Positions 1 through 11,212 of a DNA stretch of 64,000 nucleotides are shown here, in pieces; positions within the stretch are counted from its first letter, which is position 1, and each line of letters opens with the position of its first letter. The notes below the pieces were generated by a model that saw only the letters and a list, made by a program, of their open reading frames with translations, ran no database searches and was not told where the DNA came from. This DNA is from an uncultured Prevotellaceae bacterium. GTDB lineage: Bacteria > Bacteroidota > Bacteroidia > Bacteroidales > Bacteroidaceae. A program made the position numbers and the translations under genes. Where the stretch lies: positions 1 through 64,000 of the forward strand of contig ONDH01000014.1 in assembly GCA_900316505.1 (NCBI GenBank). The letters are read 5' to 3'.

Positions 1-123
1 CCCAATTTCGCATCTCAGCACATTTTACTAAAGAATGGTTTTATACAAGAAGGAGTCATGCGCAAAGCGGTGATTAAAGGAGGTATTATTTACGATATAT
101 TCTTATATGGTTTATTGAAGTAA
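1..123 (+). CDS. GNAT-like acetyltransferase, C-terminal fragment (cut by window edge)
   Basis: Only the last 40 codons lie in the window. The translation contains A-S-x-x-x-L-x-K-N-G-F-x-x-E-G-V-x-R and ends in I-Y-D-I-F-L-Y-G-L-L-K, the usual C-terminal pattern of RimJ/RimL-type GNAT N-acetyltransferases, where the N-x-x-x-x-x-x-L-x-K-x-G-F helix contacts acetyl-CoA and the last strand carries a D-x-x-x-Y element. The substrate cannot be told; close to a dehydrogenase start it could belong to a sugar or surface-polysaccharide cluster. The assignment rests on pattern only, but the motif is distinctive. Confidence 0.6.
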   Translation, partial: PNFASQHILLKNGFIQEGVMRKAVIKGGIIYDIFLYGLLK

Positions 124-150
124 ATTCCAATTTATCGAACTGATACAAAT

Positions 151-2333
<2,183 letters not shown>

Positions 2334-2343
2334 CAAAGAAAGG

Positions 2344-2382
2344 ACGTGCCGCCCATTTTAACAGGACGCGCACGTTTTTTTT
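2344..2382 (+). terminator. rho-independent terminator after ligA
   Basis: ACGTGC (2344-2349) pairs with GCACGT (2370-2375), with further imperfect pairing inside, followed by a run of T. It lies 10 nt past the ligA stop and separates ligA from the glycogen genes. Confidence 0.7.
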
Positions 2383-2415
2383 ATTCTGAAAATTTCTTAA
2401 ATCAAAATAAATCAG

Positions 2416-2423
2416 TACCTTTG
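2416..2423 (+). promoter_or_regulatory. promoter -7 box for glycogen synthase
   Basis: TACCTTTG, an exact TAnnTTTG match, 45 nt before the ATG at 2469. The -33 region is weak. Confidence 0.65.
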
Positions 2424-2468
2424 CGCTCGATTTAAGTTTTAAGGTAAAAGAATTTTCTGTTGGTATTT

Positions 2469-4163
2469 ATGGCAAAAAAGACACGAGATTTACAAGAACC
2501 GCATTATATTTTCGAATCAAGTTGGGAGGTCTGCAATAAGGTGGGCGGCATATACACGGTGCTTTCCACACGTGCGAAGACCCTGCAGGATAAACTGACA
2601 GACAAGGTCTTTTTCATCGGTCCCGATTTTTGGGAAGGGAAAAAGAATCCGCTTTTCAAGGAAAACAAGACTTTATTGGCAAAGTGGCGAAAGAGTGCGC
2701 AACAGAATGACGGCGTTTCTTTCCGTGTAGGACGCTGGCAGGTGCCGGGCGAACCCATTGCCATCCTTGTGGATTTCAAGCCATTTTTTGTACAGAGAAA
2801 TGAGATTTTCGGATGGGCTTGGGAAAACTTCCAGGTCAATTCGCTGAATGCATACGGCGACTATGATGAGAGCCTGATGTTCTCATGGGCAGCAGGCAAG
2901 GTGGTGGAGAGCTACTATAAGTTTTTCGGATTGAAAAAGGAGGACAACGTGGTCTTTCAGGCGCATGAGTGGCAGACGTGTCTGGCTGCCATGTATGTGA
3001 AGAAATATGTGCCGGAAGTGGCGACCATCTTCACGACTCACGCCACAACAGTGGGACGCTCCATTGCCGGCAACAACAAGCCACTCTATGATTACCTTTC
3101 AGCCTACAACGGTGACCAGATGGCATCGGAACTGGGTGTGGAATCGAAGCATTCGGTGGAGAAGCAAGCTGCATGGAACGTGGATTGCTTCACAACGGTA
3201 AGCGAGATTACCGGTAAGGAATGCGCGGAACTGCTGGACAAGCCTGCTGACGAGATTCTGATGAATGGTTTTGAGAATGATTTCGTGCCTTCTCCTGCTG
3301 CTAAGTTCGATGCGGCAAGGCAAGCTGCGCGCAAGCATCTTTTACGGATTGCCAACACGCTGATGGGTGCGCAACTGGATGATGAAACCATCATTGTTTC
3401 GACGGGCGGACGATATGAATATCAGAATAAGGGCATTAACGTGTTCATTGATGCACTGAACCGTCTTCGTTGGGATGACAGATTGGAAAAGAACGTGCTG
3501 GCATTCGTCATGGTGCCTGCATGGATGAAGGAACCCCGAATGGATTTGCAAGTGGCACTTGCCAACAAGAAGCACAATCCTGCTGAATATGGTGCCATCG
3601 GTGACCCACGCATCACGCACGTGCTGCATGAGCCCGAGAATGATAAGGTGTTGGGACAGCTGAACTGGCTCGACATGTACAACCGTCCTGAGGATAAGGT
3701 GAAGGTGATTTTTGTGCCTTGCTATCTTGATGGCAAGGACGGAATCTTCAACAAGGACTATTATGATATCCTCATCGGCAATGACTTGACCGTGTTCCCT
3801 TCATATTACGAGCCTTGGGGCTACACCCCGACGGAATCGGTGGCATTCCATGTGCCTTGCATCACGACAGACCTGGCTGGTTTCGGTCTTTGGGCTAATA
3901 GTTTGAAAGGTCGATATAGCGAGATTGAGGACGGCGTGAAGACGGTGCATCGTTCAGATTACAACTTCGACGAGGTGAGCAACGGCATTCGTGACACAAT
4001 GCTGCAGTTCTCGAAACTGAACAAGAAACAAGTGAACGCAGCGCGCAAGAATGCGGAGAAGGTGGCAGAGAAAGCCCTTTGGAAACATTTCATCCAATAT
4101 TATTACGAAGCCTATGACAAGGCGCTCGCAAGTCGCGATGCACGATTGGAAGGAAAAAAGTGA
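2469..4163 (+). CDS. glycogen synthase, GT3 family (eukaryote-like)
   Basis: Adds glucosyl units from a nucleotide-sugar to alpha-1,4-glucan. The 564-aa protein carries GT3 hallmarks, not those of the usual bacterial GT5 GlgA: E-S-S-W-E-V-x-N-K-V-G-G-I-Y-T-V near residue 16, H-E-W-Q-T in the middle, T-T-H-A-T-T-V-G-R, and Y-E-P-W-G-Y-T-P-T-E-S near residue 445, which holds the two Glu residues of the family active site. GT3 enzymes are the animal and fungal glycogen synthases and also occur in Bacteroidetes. A TTG at 2460 could extend the frame by three codons, but ATG 2469 is the natural start. It is followed 58 nt later by glucan phosphorylase, so synthesis and breakdown are probably coexpressed. 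Donor sugar (UDP- or ADP-glucose) is not visible. Confidence 0.92.
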   Translation: MAKKTRDLQEPHYIFESSWEVCNKVGGIYTVLSTRAKTLQDKLTDKVFFIGPDFWEGKKNPLFKENKTLLAKWRKSAQQNDGVSFRVGRWQVPGEPIAILVDFKPFFVQRNEIFGWAWENFQVNSLNAYGDYDESLMFSWAAGKVVESYYKFFGLKKEDNVVFQAHEWQTCLAAMYVKKYVPEVATIFTTHATTVGRSIAGNNKPLYDYLSAYNGDQMASELGVESKHSVEKQAAWNVDCFTTVSEITGKECAELLDKPADEILMNGFENDFVPSPAAKFDAARQAARKHLLRIANTLMGAQLDDETIIVSTGGRYEYQNKGINVFIDALNRLRWDDRLEKNVLAFVMVPAWMKEPRMDLQVALANKKHNPAEYGAIGDPRITHVLHEPENDKVLGQLNWLDMYNRPEDKVKVIFVPCYLDGKDGIFNKDYYDILIGNDLTVFPSYYEPWGYTPTESVAFHVPCITTDLAGFGLWANSLKGRYSEIEDGVKTVHRSDYNFDEVSNGIRDTMLQFSKLNKKQVNAARKNAEKVAEKALWKHFIQYYYEAYDKALASRDARLEGKK

Positions 4164-4221
4164 GAAGTATGAAATAACACATACTGAAAGTAGATAATTA
4201 CAATAACCGATTGATAAAATT

Positions 4222-6789
4222 ATGAAAATTCAAGCAAGCAACGCCAATGTTCCTAATTGGCGTGAAATCAGCGTGAGGTCGTCAGTTCCTGCAACTCTCC
4301 AACCTCTTAATGAGATTGCTCACAATATGTGGTGGGCATGGAACAATGAAGTGGGTCATATCTTCAACGATATGGACACAAAACTTTGGCATGAAGTTCA
4401 GAAGAACCCTGTGCTGTTCCTTGGCAGAATGAACTACGAGAAGCTGGAGAAGATTGCGGAAGACAAGAAACTTGTTGAGCGTATCAATAATGTATATAAG
4501 GAGTTCCGTGCATACATGGATGTGAAGCCTGACACAAAGCGTCCTTCTGTGGCATATCTCTGCATGGAGTATGGTTTGAGCAACGTGCTGAAGATTTATT
4601 CTGGTGGTCTCGGCATTTTGGCTGGTGACTATGTGAAAGAGGCATCAGATTCTAACATCGACTTTTGTGCTGTCGGATTCCTGTATCGCTATGGCTACTT
4701 CACTCAGACTCTCTCGATTGAAGGTCAGCAGGTGGCTAACTATGAGGCTCAGGTGTTCCCGACGCTGCCTATCGAGCGCGAATTGGATGAGAACGGCGAT
4801 CAGGTGGTGATTGACGTGCCATACAACAATTATACAGTGCATGCGCTTGTGTGGCGTGTGAACGTAGGTCGTGTGAAGCTGTATCTGCTCGACACTGATA
4901 ATGATATGAACTCTGAGTATGACCGCTCCATCACTCACGCCCTCTATGGTGGTGACTGGGAGAACCGCCTGAAGCAGGAGATTCTGCTCGGTATCGGTGG
5001 TATCCTGCTGCTCAACAAACTGGGCATCAAGAAGGACATCATCCACTGCAACGAAGGACACGCAGCTCTTGCAAATGTGCAGCGTCTGGTGGAGTATGTG
5101 GAAAGCGGCATGACTTTCAACGAGGCTCTGGAAGTGGTTCGCACTTCTTCTCTTTACACTGTACACACTCCGGTTCCTGCAGGTCATGACTATTTCGATG
5201 AAGGTCTCTTCGGTAAGTATATGGGTCAGTATCCTGAGAAGCTCGGCATCAGCTGGGATGATTTCATGGGTATGGGACGCGTGAACCCTGATGATAAGGG
5301 CGAGCGTTTTTGCATGTCCACTTTCGCTTGCAACACCTCTTCGTGGGTAAACGGTGTGAGCTGGTTGCATGGTAAGGTGTCAAAGGATATGTTCAACGGC
5401 ATCTGGAAGGGTTACTTCCCAGAGGAACTGGACAACGTGGGTTATGTGACCAATGGTGTGCACATGCCAACATGGACGGCTTCGGAGTGGAAGGCACTTT
5501 ATGCCAAGAACTTTGACAAGAGTTTCCTTTCTGACCAATCGAACGAGAAGATTTGGGAAGCTATCTATAATGTGCCTGATCAGGAGATTTGGAATACACG
5601 TTTGGCTTTGAAGGCTAAGCTGATTGAATACATCAAGAAGGCGTTCAAGGAGGATTGGCTGAAACATCAGGGTGACCCTTCACGCATCGTTTCCATCGTG
5701 GAGAAAATCAATCCTAACGCTTTGACGATTGGTTTCGCCCGTCGTTTTGCTACTTATAAGCGTGCGCACCTCCTCTTCAGCGATCTTGACCGTTTGGCAA
5801 AGATTGTGAACAACCCCAACTATCCTGTGCAGTTCCTCTTTGCAGGTAAGGCACACCCAGCTGATGGTGCGGGTCAGGGTCTGATCAAGAAGATTTACGA
5901 AATTAGCCGTCGTCCTGAGTTCTTGGGTAAGATCATCTTCTTGGAAAACTATGACATGAAGCTAGCCCGTCGCTTGGTGACTGGTGTGGACATTTGGATG
6001 AATACACCAACACGTCCATTGGAGGCTTCTGGTACTTCTGGCGAAAAGGCGCTGATGAATGGTGTTGTGAACCTCTCTGTGCTTGATGGTTGGTGGCTCG
6101 AGGGTTACCGTGAGGGTGCAGGTTGGGCTTTGACTGACAAGCGTACCTTCCAGAATCAGGAACAGCAAGACCAGCTCGATGCTGCTACCATCTACTCCTT
6201 GCTCGAGAACGAAATCCTGCCACTTTATTACGCTCGAAATGCGAAGGGGTACTCAGAGGGTTGGATTCAGACGGTCAAGAACTCAATTGCACGTATTGCA
6301 CCTCACTATACGATGAAACGTCAGCTTGACGACTATTTCACGAAGTTCTATTGCCCATTGGCAAAGCGTCGTAAAGAACTCTTTGCCGACAACTACAAGA
6401 AGGCTAAGGACATCGCTGCATGGAAAGAACTCGTGGCTTCCCGTTGGGATGACATCAATGTGGTTTCCTTCGAGAAGGAGGAGGACATGCTGAAGGGTGA
6501 TGTGCTCTCTGGCAAAAAGTACCACATCAAGTATGTGATTGACGAGCAGGGACTGGATGATGCCATTGGTTTTGAACTCGTTACAATCTATCGTGATGAG
6601 GATGGCCGTGACCACATCAGTCAGGTGGAACCACTCGAGGTGACCAATCGCGATGGTAACCTTTACACCTTCGAGGGCACTCATGTCATTCCAACAGCCG
6701 GTAGCTTCAGAGTGGCATACCGAATGTATCCTAAGAATGCAGACCTGCCACACCGTCAGGACTTCTGCTACGTGAAATGGTTCAACTAA
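4222..6789 (+). CDS. glgP: alpha-glucan phosphorylase, GT35
   Basis: Phosphorolytic release of glucose-1-phosphate from glycogen or maltodextrin. The 855-aa protein is of the shorter alpha-glucan phosphorylase type (TIGR02094-like), with an N-terminal region rich in N-M-W-W-A-W, a C-M-E-Y-G-L / Y-S-G-G-L-G-x-L-A-G-D block near residue 115-135, and the pyridoxal-phosphate site [10 protein letters not shown] with Lys609. The residue before that lysine is Glu where Met is usual, but the motif is otherwise intact. It lies directly downstream of the GT3 synthase and shares its direction. Confidence 0.94.
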   Translation: MKIQASNANVPNWREISVRSSVPATLQPLNEIAHNMWWAWNNEVGHIFNDMDTKLWHEVQKNPVLFLGRMNYEKLEKIAEDKKLVERINNVYKEFRAYMDVKPDTKRPSVAYLCMEYGLSNVLKIYSGGLGILAGDYVKEASDSNIDFCAVGFLYRYGYFTQTLSIEGQQVANYEAQVFPTLPIERELDENGDQVVIDVPYNNYTVHALVWRVNVGRVKLYLLDTDNDMNSEYDRSITHALYGGDWENRLKQEILLGIGGILLLNKLGIKKDIIHCNEGHAALANVQRLVEYVESGMTFNEALEVVRTSSLYTVHTPVPAGHDYFDEGLFGKYMGQYPEKLGISWDDFMGMGRVNPDDKGERFCMSTFACNTSSWVNGVSWLHGKVSKDMFNGIWKGYFPEELDNVGYVTNGVHMPTWTASEWKALYAKNFDKSFLSDQSNEKIWEAIYNVPDQEIWNTRLALKAKLIEYIKKAFKEDWLKHQGDPSRIVSIVEKINPNALTIGFARRFATYKRAHLLFSDLDRLAKIVNNPNYPVQFLFAGKAHPADGAGQGLIKKIYEISRRPEFLGKIIFLENYDMKLARRLVTGVDIWMNTPTRPLEASGTSGEKALMNGVVNLSVLDGWWLEGYREGAGWALTDKRTFQNQEQQDQLDAATIYSLLENEILPLYYARNAKGYSEGWIQTVKNSIARIAPHYTMKRQLDDYFTKFYCPLAKRRKELFADNYKKAKDIAAWKELVASRWDDINVVSFEKEEDMLKGDVLSGKKYHIKYVIDEQGLDDAIGFELVTIYRDEDGRDHISQVEPLEVTNRDGNLYTFEGTHVIPTAGSFRVAYRMYPKNADLPHRQDFCYVKWFN

Positions 6790-6798
6790 TTGACACAT

Positions 6799-6882
6799 AA
6801 AACTAAAAACTAAAAGTTAAAAGTTGAAAGTATAAGTTACCGGCTGCCCGGATGTGACTTTTATGCTTTTAACTTTTAGTTT
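6799..6882 (+). repeat. AACTAAAAG inverted-repeat element
   Basis: A perfect 17-bp inverted repeat (6807-6823 with 6866-6882) built from the units AACTAAAA and GTTAAAAG. The 42-nt loop has a small GC-rich stem CCGG-ctg-CCCGG. It lies 9 nt after the phosphorylase stop and just before the TPR gene, so it may act as terminator or RNA stabiliser. The same unit forms another inverted repeat at 9579-9653 and appears inside the signal-peptide codons of the next gene (6911-6929). Confidence 0.75.
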
Positions 6883-6892
6883 CTCATATGAT

Positions 6893-8134
6893 ATGAAAAA
6901 GATTCTTATACTTTTAGTTTTTAGTTTTTCGTTCATAGTCTCTTACGCGCTGCCTTACAAGAGAGCCAGCGTTGTCAAATCCTACCGCACCAGCATGAAG
7001 GAGAAAAACTTTGTGCAGGCGCGGCAGGTGCTTATTGATGCCATGCGTGAGCATTCGGAGGCGGCATCGGATGCACAATTGTATCGTTTCAAGCTAGATG
7101 CCATCAACGAACTTATTGGTGTTGAGAACAGGAAAATATATCTGAACTCCAAACCTGACACTGTGAGCTTTTTCAAATATATGTATGAGCTTTATGTGAC
7201 GGGGCTTCAGTGCGACAGCGTGGAACAACGTGCTGTTGCCGCAAGGCTGGCTGAAGGCAAGAAGGCTGTTCCGAAATTGCGTAGTGGAGTGGGGCAGATG
7301 TTGCTTCCTTACAGAAAAAACCTGTTCAATGCCGGTAAGTACTATTACACGAAAAAGTCATATGTCGATGCATTTCGTTTCTTCGATATGTACATGCAGA
7401 CAAAAACTGCAGAGGTGTTTGTTGATGCAAAGGGTAACTCCATTCTTTCTGATCCCGATGACATCATAGATGCTTCTGTGCTCTCGACCTTAAGTGCATA
7501 TGGTTCCAATAACTATAAGGGGGTGTTGACCTACCTGACGGAAGGTCTGAAAGAAGAAAGCCTTCGTCCTCAACTGCTTGAGATAGGAGCAAAGACAGCA
7601 GCAGAACTGGGTGACACCATCCAGATGGTCCGATATCTGGAAAACGGATTCAATGCCTATCCGGAATCGGAATATTTCTTTGTCACGCTGGTCAAACACT
7701 ACAATGACCATGGGGAGTATTCACTGGCTTTGCAAAAGGTGAACCGTATGACCAATCTTCACCCTCAAAAACGTGACTATTGGTATATGAAGGGTACGGA
7801 ATTGCTGTTGCTTGAACGCTATGACGATGCCATTCAAGCATATCAGCAGTGCATTGACATCAAGGCGGACGATGCCGAGGCATGGGCGGCTATCGGTAGC
7901 ATCTATCTTCATCAAGCCCATGTGACATATGAACAGTTCAATTTGCCTAAGTCCGACCCTTCGTATAACAAACAGAAGAATGCCATCACGCAACTCTACC
8001 GTCAGGCTTGCACAGCATTTGAGCAATCACGAAAGTTTGATGAAAATAACAAAACCCTGTGGCTTGAAGGTCTTAGGGAAACCTATTTCAAACTGAATCG
8101 GGGAAAATCTCTTCGAGCTTTGGAAAAACTATAA
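6893..8134 (+). CDS. secreted tetratricopeptide-repeat protein
   Basis: A 413-aa protein starting M-K-K-I-L-I-L-L-V-F-S-F-S-F with a clear signal peptide cleaved near residue 20. The rest is alpha-helical, with TPR-like repeats best seen near residues 300-345 (D-D-A-I-Q-A-Y-Q-Q-C, A-E-A-W-A-A-I-G-S-I-Y). It is probably a periplasmic scaffold; no catalytic motif was seen. The frame is open to a GTG at 6854, but that extension is translated inverted-repeat sequence and lacks a signal-peptide start, so ATG 6893 is chosen. The hydrophobic core of the signal peptide is encoded by a copy of the AACTAAAAACTAAAAG repeat in reverse orientation. Confidence 0.8.
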   Translation: MKKILILLVFSFSFIVSYALPYKRASVVKSYRTSMKEKNFVQARQVLIDAMREHSEAASDAQLYRFKLDAINELIGVENRKIYLNSKPDTVSFFKYMYELYVTGLQCDSVEQRAVAARLAEGKKAVPKLRSGVGQMLLPYRKNLFNAGKYYYTKKSYVDAFRFFDMYMQTKTAEVFVDAKGNSILSDPDDIIDASVLSTLSAYGSNNYKGVLTYLTEGLKEESLRPQLLEIGAKTAAELGDTIQMVRYLENGFNAYPESEYFFVTLVKHYNDHGEYSLALQKVNRMTNLHPQKRDYWYMKGTELLLLERYDDAIQAYQQCIDIKADDAEAWAAIGSIYLHQAHVTYEQFNLPKSDPSYNKQKNAITQLYRQACTAFEQSRKFDENNKTLWLEGLRETYFKLNRGKSLRALEKL

Positions 8135-8168
8135 ATGATGCCACCTCGTTGGAGATGGCATCATTTTT
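8135..8168. terminator. bidirectional terminator between TPR gene and serS
   Basis: Stem ATGATGCCA-x-CTC (8135-8147) with GAG-x-TGGCATCAT (8152-8164), tetraloop GTTG, then TTTTTATATA. It begins at the TPR stop codon and sits between two convergent genes. Confidence 0.85.
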
Positions 8169-8239
8169 ATATATACGACAAATATTGTTGTTATAACAAA
8201 AGGAATGACGATTTGTCGTGCGTTTTATTCAATTGCTTT

Positions 8240-9553
8240 TCAATTAATCATTTCGAATCCAGTGTATGGCACAAGGGCCTTTGGAATGCGGATGCCCTCT
8301 GCTGTCTGGTTGTCTTCAAGGATGGAGGCAACAATGCGAGGAAGGGCAAGAGCGGAACCATTGAGGGTGTGACAGAGCTGCACCTTCTTGTCAGCATTGC
8401 GGTAACGGCACTTGAGGCGGTTTGCCTGATAAGTGTCGAAGTTGCTGACAGATGATACTTCAAGCCAACGACCTTGTGCTTCGCTGTATACCTCAAAGTC
8501 GTAACAGATGGCAGAGGTGAAACTCTGGTCGCCTCCGCAAAGACGAAGAATGCGGTAGGGCAGTTCAAGTTTCTTCAAGAGACCTTCCACGTGGTCAAGC
8601 ATCTCTTTGTGGCTCTCCTTGGAGTGCTCGGGTGTGTCGATTCGCACAATCTCAATCTTGGAGAACTCATGCAGACGATTAAGTCCGCGTACATCCTTGC
8701 CATAGCTGCCTGCTTCACGACGAAAACATTGGGTGTAAGCGCAGTTCTTGACAGGAAGATCTTTCTCGTCGAGAATAACATCACGGTATATGTTAGTGAC
8801 AGGAACTTCTGCTGTGGGAATAAGATAAAGGTCATCCACTTCGCAGTGATACATCTGCCCTTCCTTATCGGGCAACTGTCCTGTGCCGTATCCTGATGCT
8901 GTATTCACCACTGTCGGTGGCATGATTTCAGTATAGCCTGCTTTGTTGGCCTCGGCTAAGAAGAAGTTGATGAGGGCACGTTGGAGTTGTGCACCTTTTC
9001 CTATATAGACAGGGAAACCGGCACCTGTAATCTTTACACCCAAGTCAAAGTCGATAAGGTTATACTTCTTTGCGAGTTCCCAATGTGGAAGTTTGGCTTC
9101 GCCATTAGAGGGAATGGTGTCCCAATTGCCAACGGTGTCACCAGGTTTACATTCGCGAAGGGATGACTTCACCACTACATTGTCTTCTGCACAAGAACCT
9201 TCTGGCACTTCATCGTATGGAATGTTGGGAATGGTGCAGAGGTGTGCTGTCAACTCCTGCTCTGCATTTGCCTTAACAGTTTCGAGCTCGGTTGCTGATG
9301 CTTTGAGTTTTGCCACTTCAGCCTTTGCTGCTTCAGCATCATCCTTCTTGCCGGCTTTCATCAACTGTCCAATCTGTGCGGCATATTTCTTGCTTTCTGC
9401 AAGAATGGCATCAAGCTTGGTTTGTGCTTCACGACGCTGCTTGTCGATGGCAATTGCTTTTTCAACTGCTTCTTTTGCACCAGCGAAGTGCTTTTTCTCG
9501 AGACCTTTGATGACTCTTTCTGTCTCTTCTGTAATGAGTTTGAGTGTAAGCAT
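8240..9553 (-). CDS. serS: seryl-tRNA synthetase
   Basis: Class II aminoacyl-tRNA synthetase charging tRNA-Ser. The 437-aa length is typical. Residues 1-105 form the long antiparallel coiled coil that grips the tRNA variable arm. The catalytic domain shows motif 2 (C-F-R-R-E-A-G-S-Y-G-K-D near residue 275) and motif 3 (N-G-S-A-L-A-L-P-R near residue 400), with the serine-binding T-A-E-V-P region near 240. It is transcribed toward the shared terminator at 8135-8168. Confidence 0.97.
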   Translation of the reverse strand: MLTLKLITEETERVIKGLEKKHFAGAKEAVEKAIAIDKQRREAQTKLDAILAESKKYAAQIGQLMKAGKKDDAEAAKAEVAKLKASATELETVKANAEQELTAHLCTIPNIPYDEVPEGSCAEDNVVVKSSLRECKPGDTVGNWDTIPSNGEAKLPHWELAKKYNLIDFDLGVKITGAGFPVYIGKGAQLQRALINFFLAEANKAGYTEIMPPTVVNTASGYGTGQLPDKEGQMYHCEVDDLYLIPTAEVPVTNIYRDVILDEKDLPVKNCAYTQCFRREAGSYGKDVRGLNRLHEFSKIEIVRIDTPEHSKESHKEMLDHVEGLLKKLELPYRILRLCGGDQSFTSAICYDFEVYSEAQGRWLEVSSVSNFDTYQANRLKCRYRNADKKVQLCHTLNGSALALPRIVASILEDNQTAEGIRIPKALVPYTGFEMIN

Positions 9554-9578
9554 GATTTTATTGAAAAGATAAAAACCA

Positions 9579-9653
9579 AAAAACTAAAAACTAAAAGTGA
9601 AAGGATATACCATCCGTTGGGACAGTTACTTAAACTTTTAGTTTTTAGTTTTT
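9579..9653. repeat. AACTAAAAACTAAAAG inverted-repeat element, second copy
   Basis: A perfect 20-bp inverted repeat (9579-9598 with 9634-9653) around a 35-nt loop, made of the same AACTAAAA unit as the element at 6799. It lies between the spt stop and the serS start on the minus strand and could terminate spt transcripts. Confidence 0.8.
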
Positions 9654-9672
9654 AACTTTTTGTTGGTATTTG

Positions 9673-10860
9673 TTATTTTAACAGCCCAAGTTCCTTGAAC
9701 ACATCAACGAGGATGGCGACACAACGGTCAACCTGCTCTTTCGTGTGAGTTGCCATCAGTGCCACACGGATAAGTGTGTCTTGTGGAGCACATGCTGGCG
9801 GAACGACTGAATTGACGAACACACCTTTGTCGAATGCCATCTTGGTGACTTGGAAAGTCTTGAATGCATCACGCACATAAAGTGGAATGATTGGACTTTC
9901 TGTGTCGCCAATTTCAAATCCAGCTTGTTTGAACTGCTCGAGTGCATAGTTTGTTGTCTTCCAGAGATTCTCCTGACGCTCAGGCTCTGACTTGAGAATA
10001 TGGATTGCTTCGAGTGCAGCAGCAGTTGCAGCTGGCGTATTGGATGCACTGAATATGTATGTACGGCTGTTGTGACGCAACCAGTTGATAGTGTCGCTGT
10101 CGGAAGCAATGAAACCACCGATGGATGCAAGACTCTTTGAGAAGGTGCCCATGATAAGGTCGACATCCTCAGTTACACCGAAATGGTTGCAGACTCCACG
10201 TCCTTGCTTACCAAACACACCTAAACCATGTGCTTCGTCCACCATGACTGTGGCGTTGTACTTCTTTTTGAGTTCTATGATTTCGGGAAGTTTGGCAAGG
10301 TCACCTTCCATAGAGAAGAGACCGTCAATAACAATCAGTTTGAGAGAGTCTGCATTGCAACGCATCAACTGATGCTCAAGGTCTTCCATGTCGTTGTGCT
10401 TGTAATGGAAGAATTGAGAGAAAGAAAGACGACGCCCGTCAACAATGGAGGCATGGTCGCGGTCATCACCAATGATGTAGTCATTTCTGCCTGTCAAACA
10501 AGACACCACGCCTGAGTTTACAGTGAAACCAGTAGAGTATACCAGTGCTTCATCTTTACCTACAAAATCTGCAAGTTCTTTCTCGAGCTGGATGTGGAGG
10601 TCAAGTGTGCCGTTCAAGAAACGAGAACCAGCACAACCTGTGCCGTATTTCTTAATTGCATTGATGGCAGCCTCGCAAATTCGCTTATCATATGTTAGAC
10701 CCATGTAAGAGTTTGAACCAAACATGAGAACTCGCTTCCCGCTCATCATCACCTCTGTGTCTTGATGACTGTCAATTTCTCTGAAATAAGGATAGACACC
10801 CGCATTAATGTACTTCTGCGGCTCTCTATACTTACTCATTCTTTGTTGTAATAAACCCAT
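9673..10860 (-). CDS. spt: serine palmitoyltransferase (sphingolipid synthesis)
   Basis: A 395-aa PLP enzyme of the alpha-oxoamine synthase family. It would condense serine with a long-chain acyl-CoA to 3-ketosphinganine, the first step of Bacteroides sphingolipid synthesis. Seen directly: G-S-N-S-Y-M-G-L near residue 48, G-S-R-F-L-N-G-T-L-D-L-H, D-E-A-H-G-L-G-V-F-G, and the PLP lysine in T-F-S-K-S near residue 240. The whole sequence closely resembles the Bacteroides Spt protein as I recall it; 2-amino-3-ketobutyrate CoA ligase is the main alternative. It is divergent from a lipid kinase, which fits a lipid role. Its roughly 130-nt leader contains a nested hairpin (10874-10939). Confidence 0.88.
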   Translation of the reverse strand: MGLLQQRMSKYREPQKYINAGVYPYFREIDSHQDTEVMMSGKRVLMFGSNSYMGLTYDKRICEAAINAIKKYGTGCAGSRFLNGTLDLHIQLEKELADFVGKDEALVYSTGFTVNSGVVSCLTGRNDYIIGDDRDHASIVDGRRLSFSQFFHYKHNDMEDLEHQLMRCNADSLKLIVIDGLFSMEGDLAKLPEIIELKKKYNATVMVDEAHGLGVFGKQGRGVCNHFGVTEDVDLIMGTFSKSLASIGGFIASDSDTINWLRHNSRTYIFSASNTPAATAAALEAIHILKSEPERQENLWKTTNYALEQFKQAGFEIGDTESPIIPLYVRDAFKTFQVTKMAFDKGVFVNSVVPPACAPQDTLIRVALMATHTKEQVDRCVAILVDVFKELGLLK

Positions 10861-10873
10861 AATAAAATTGTGC

Positions 10874-10939
10874 GTTTCGGTTTGCAGTCAATGTTTGAGA
10901 CGTTTCATCTCGCATGAAATATTCTCCGTTGACACCGAA
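10874..10939 (-). promoter_or_regulatory. structured 5' leader of spt (candidate cis-regulatory RNA)
   Basis: Two adjacent outer stems pair exactly: 10874-10880 with 10933-10939 (7 bp) and 10886-10890 with 10928-10932 (5 bp), separated by a 5-nt bulge on one side only. Inside is a third stem, TTTCAT (10902-10907) with ATGAAA (10913-10918), around a CTCGC loop. The element lies inside the transcript between the promoter at 10992-10999 and the start codon at 10860. It matches no riboswitch class I can name. Confidence 0.5.
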
Positions 10940-10991
10940 AGGGACACGTTATTTGTTTTGATTATTTTCTATTGTTAATACAAAAACGATG

Positions 10992-10999
10992 CAAAGGTA
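10992..10999 (-). promoter_or_regulatory. promoter -7 box for spt
   Basis: TACCTTTG on the minus strand, an exact TAnnTTTG match, 131 nt before the spt start, giving a long leader. Confidence 0.65.
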
Positions 11000-11095
11000 G
11001 TAAAAAAAGCCCGTTTAACTCTTATCTTTTCGGAAAAAAAAACGATAAACTCAAAAAACATAGTTGTATTTACAGAATTTGACGTAAAAAAGTTG

Positions 11096-11103
11096 TAATT
11101 TTG
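11096..11103 (+). promoter_or_regulatory. promoter -7 box for the lipid kinase
   Basis: TAATTTTG, an exact match, about 110 nt before the start at 11213. With the spt promoter it forms a divergent promoter region about 100 bp wide. Confidence 0.6.
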
Positions 11104-11212
11104 CATCGCAATTCCAAGTGAAGAGTCTTTTTGAAGAGCAGACATTGCAATACACATTATATAATATATTATAGTTCAGATACTGCAACAGAACCACAGA
11201 CTGTTGTTTTCT

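Noticed and set aside
4645..5370. Long reverse-strand frame inside glgP, and similar frames opposite ligA, ppdK and nhaA
   Set aside because: Shadows of strongly coding sense frames, with no domains and no promoters.
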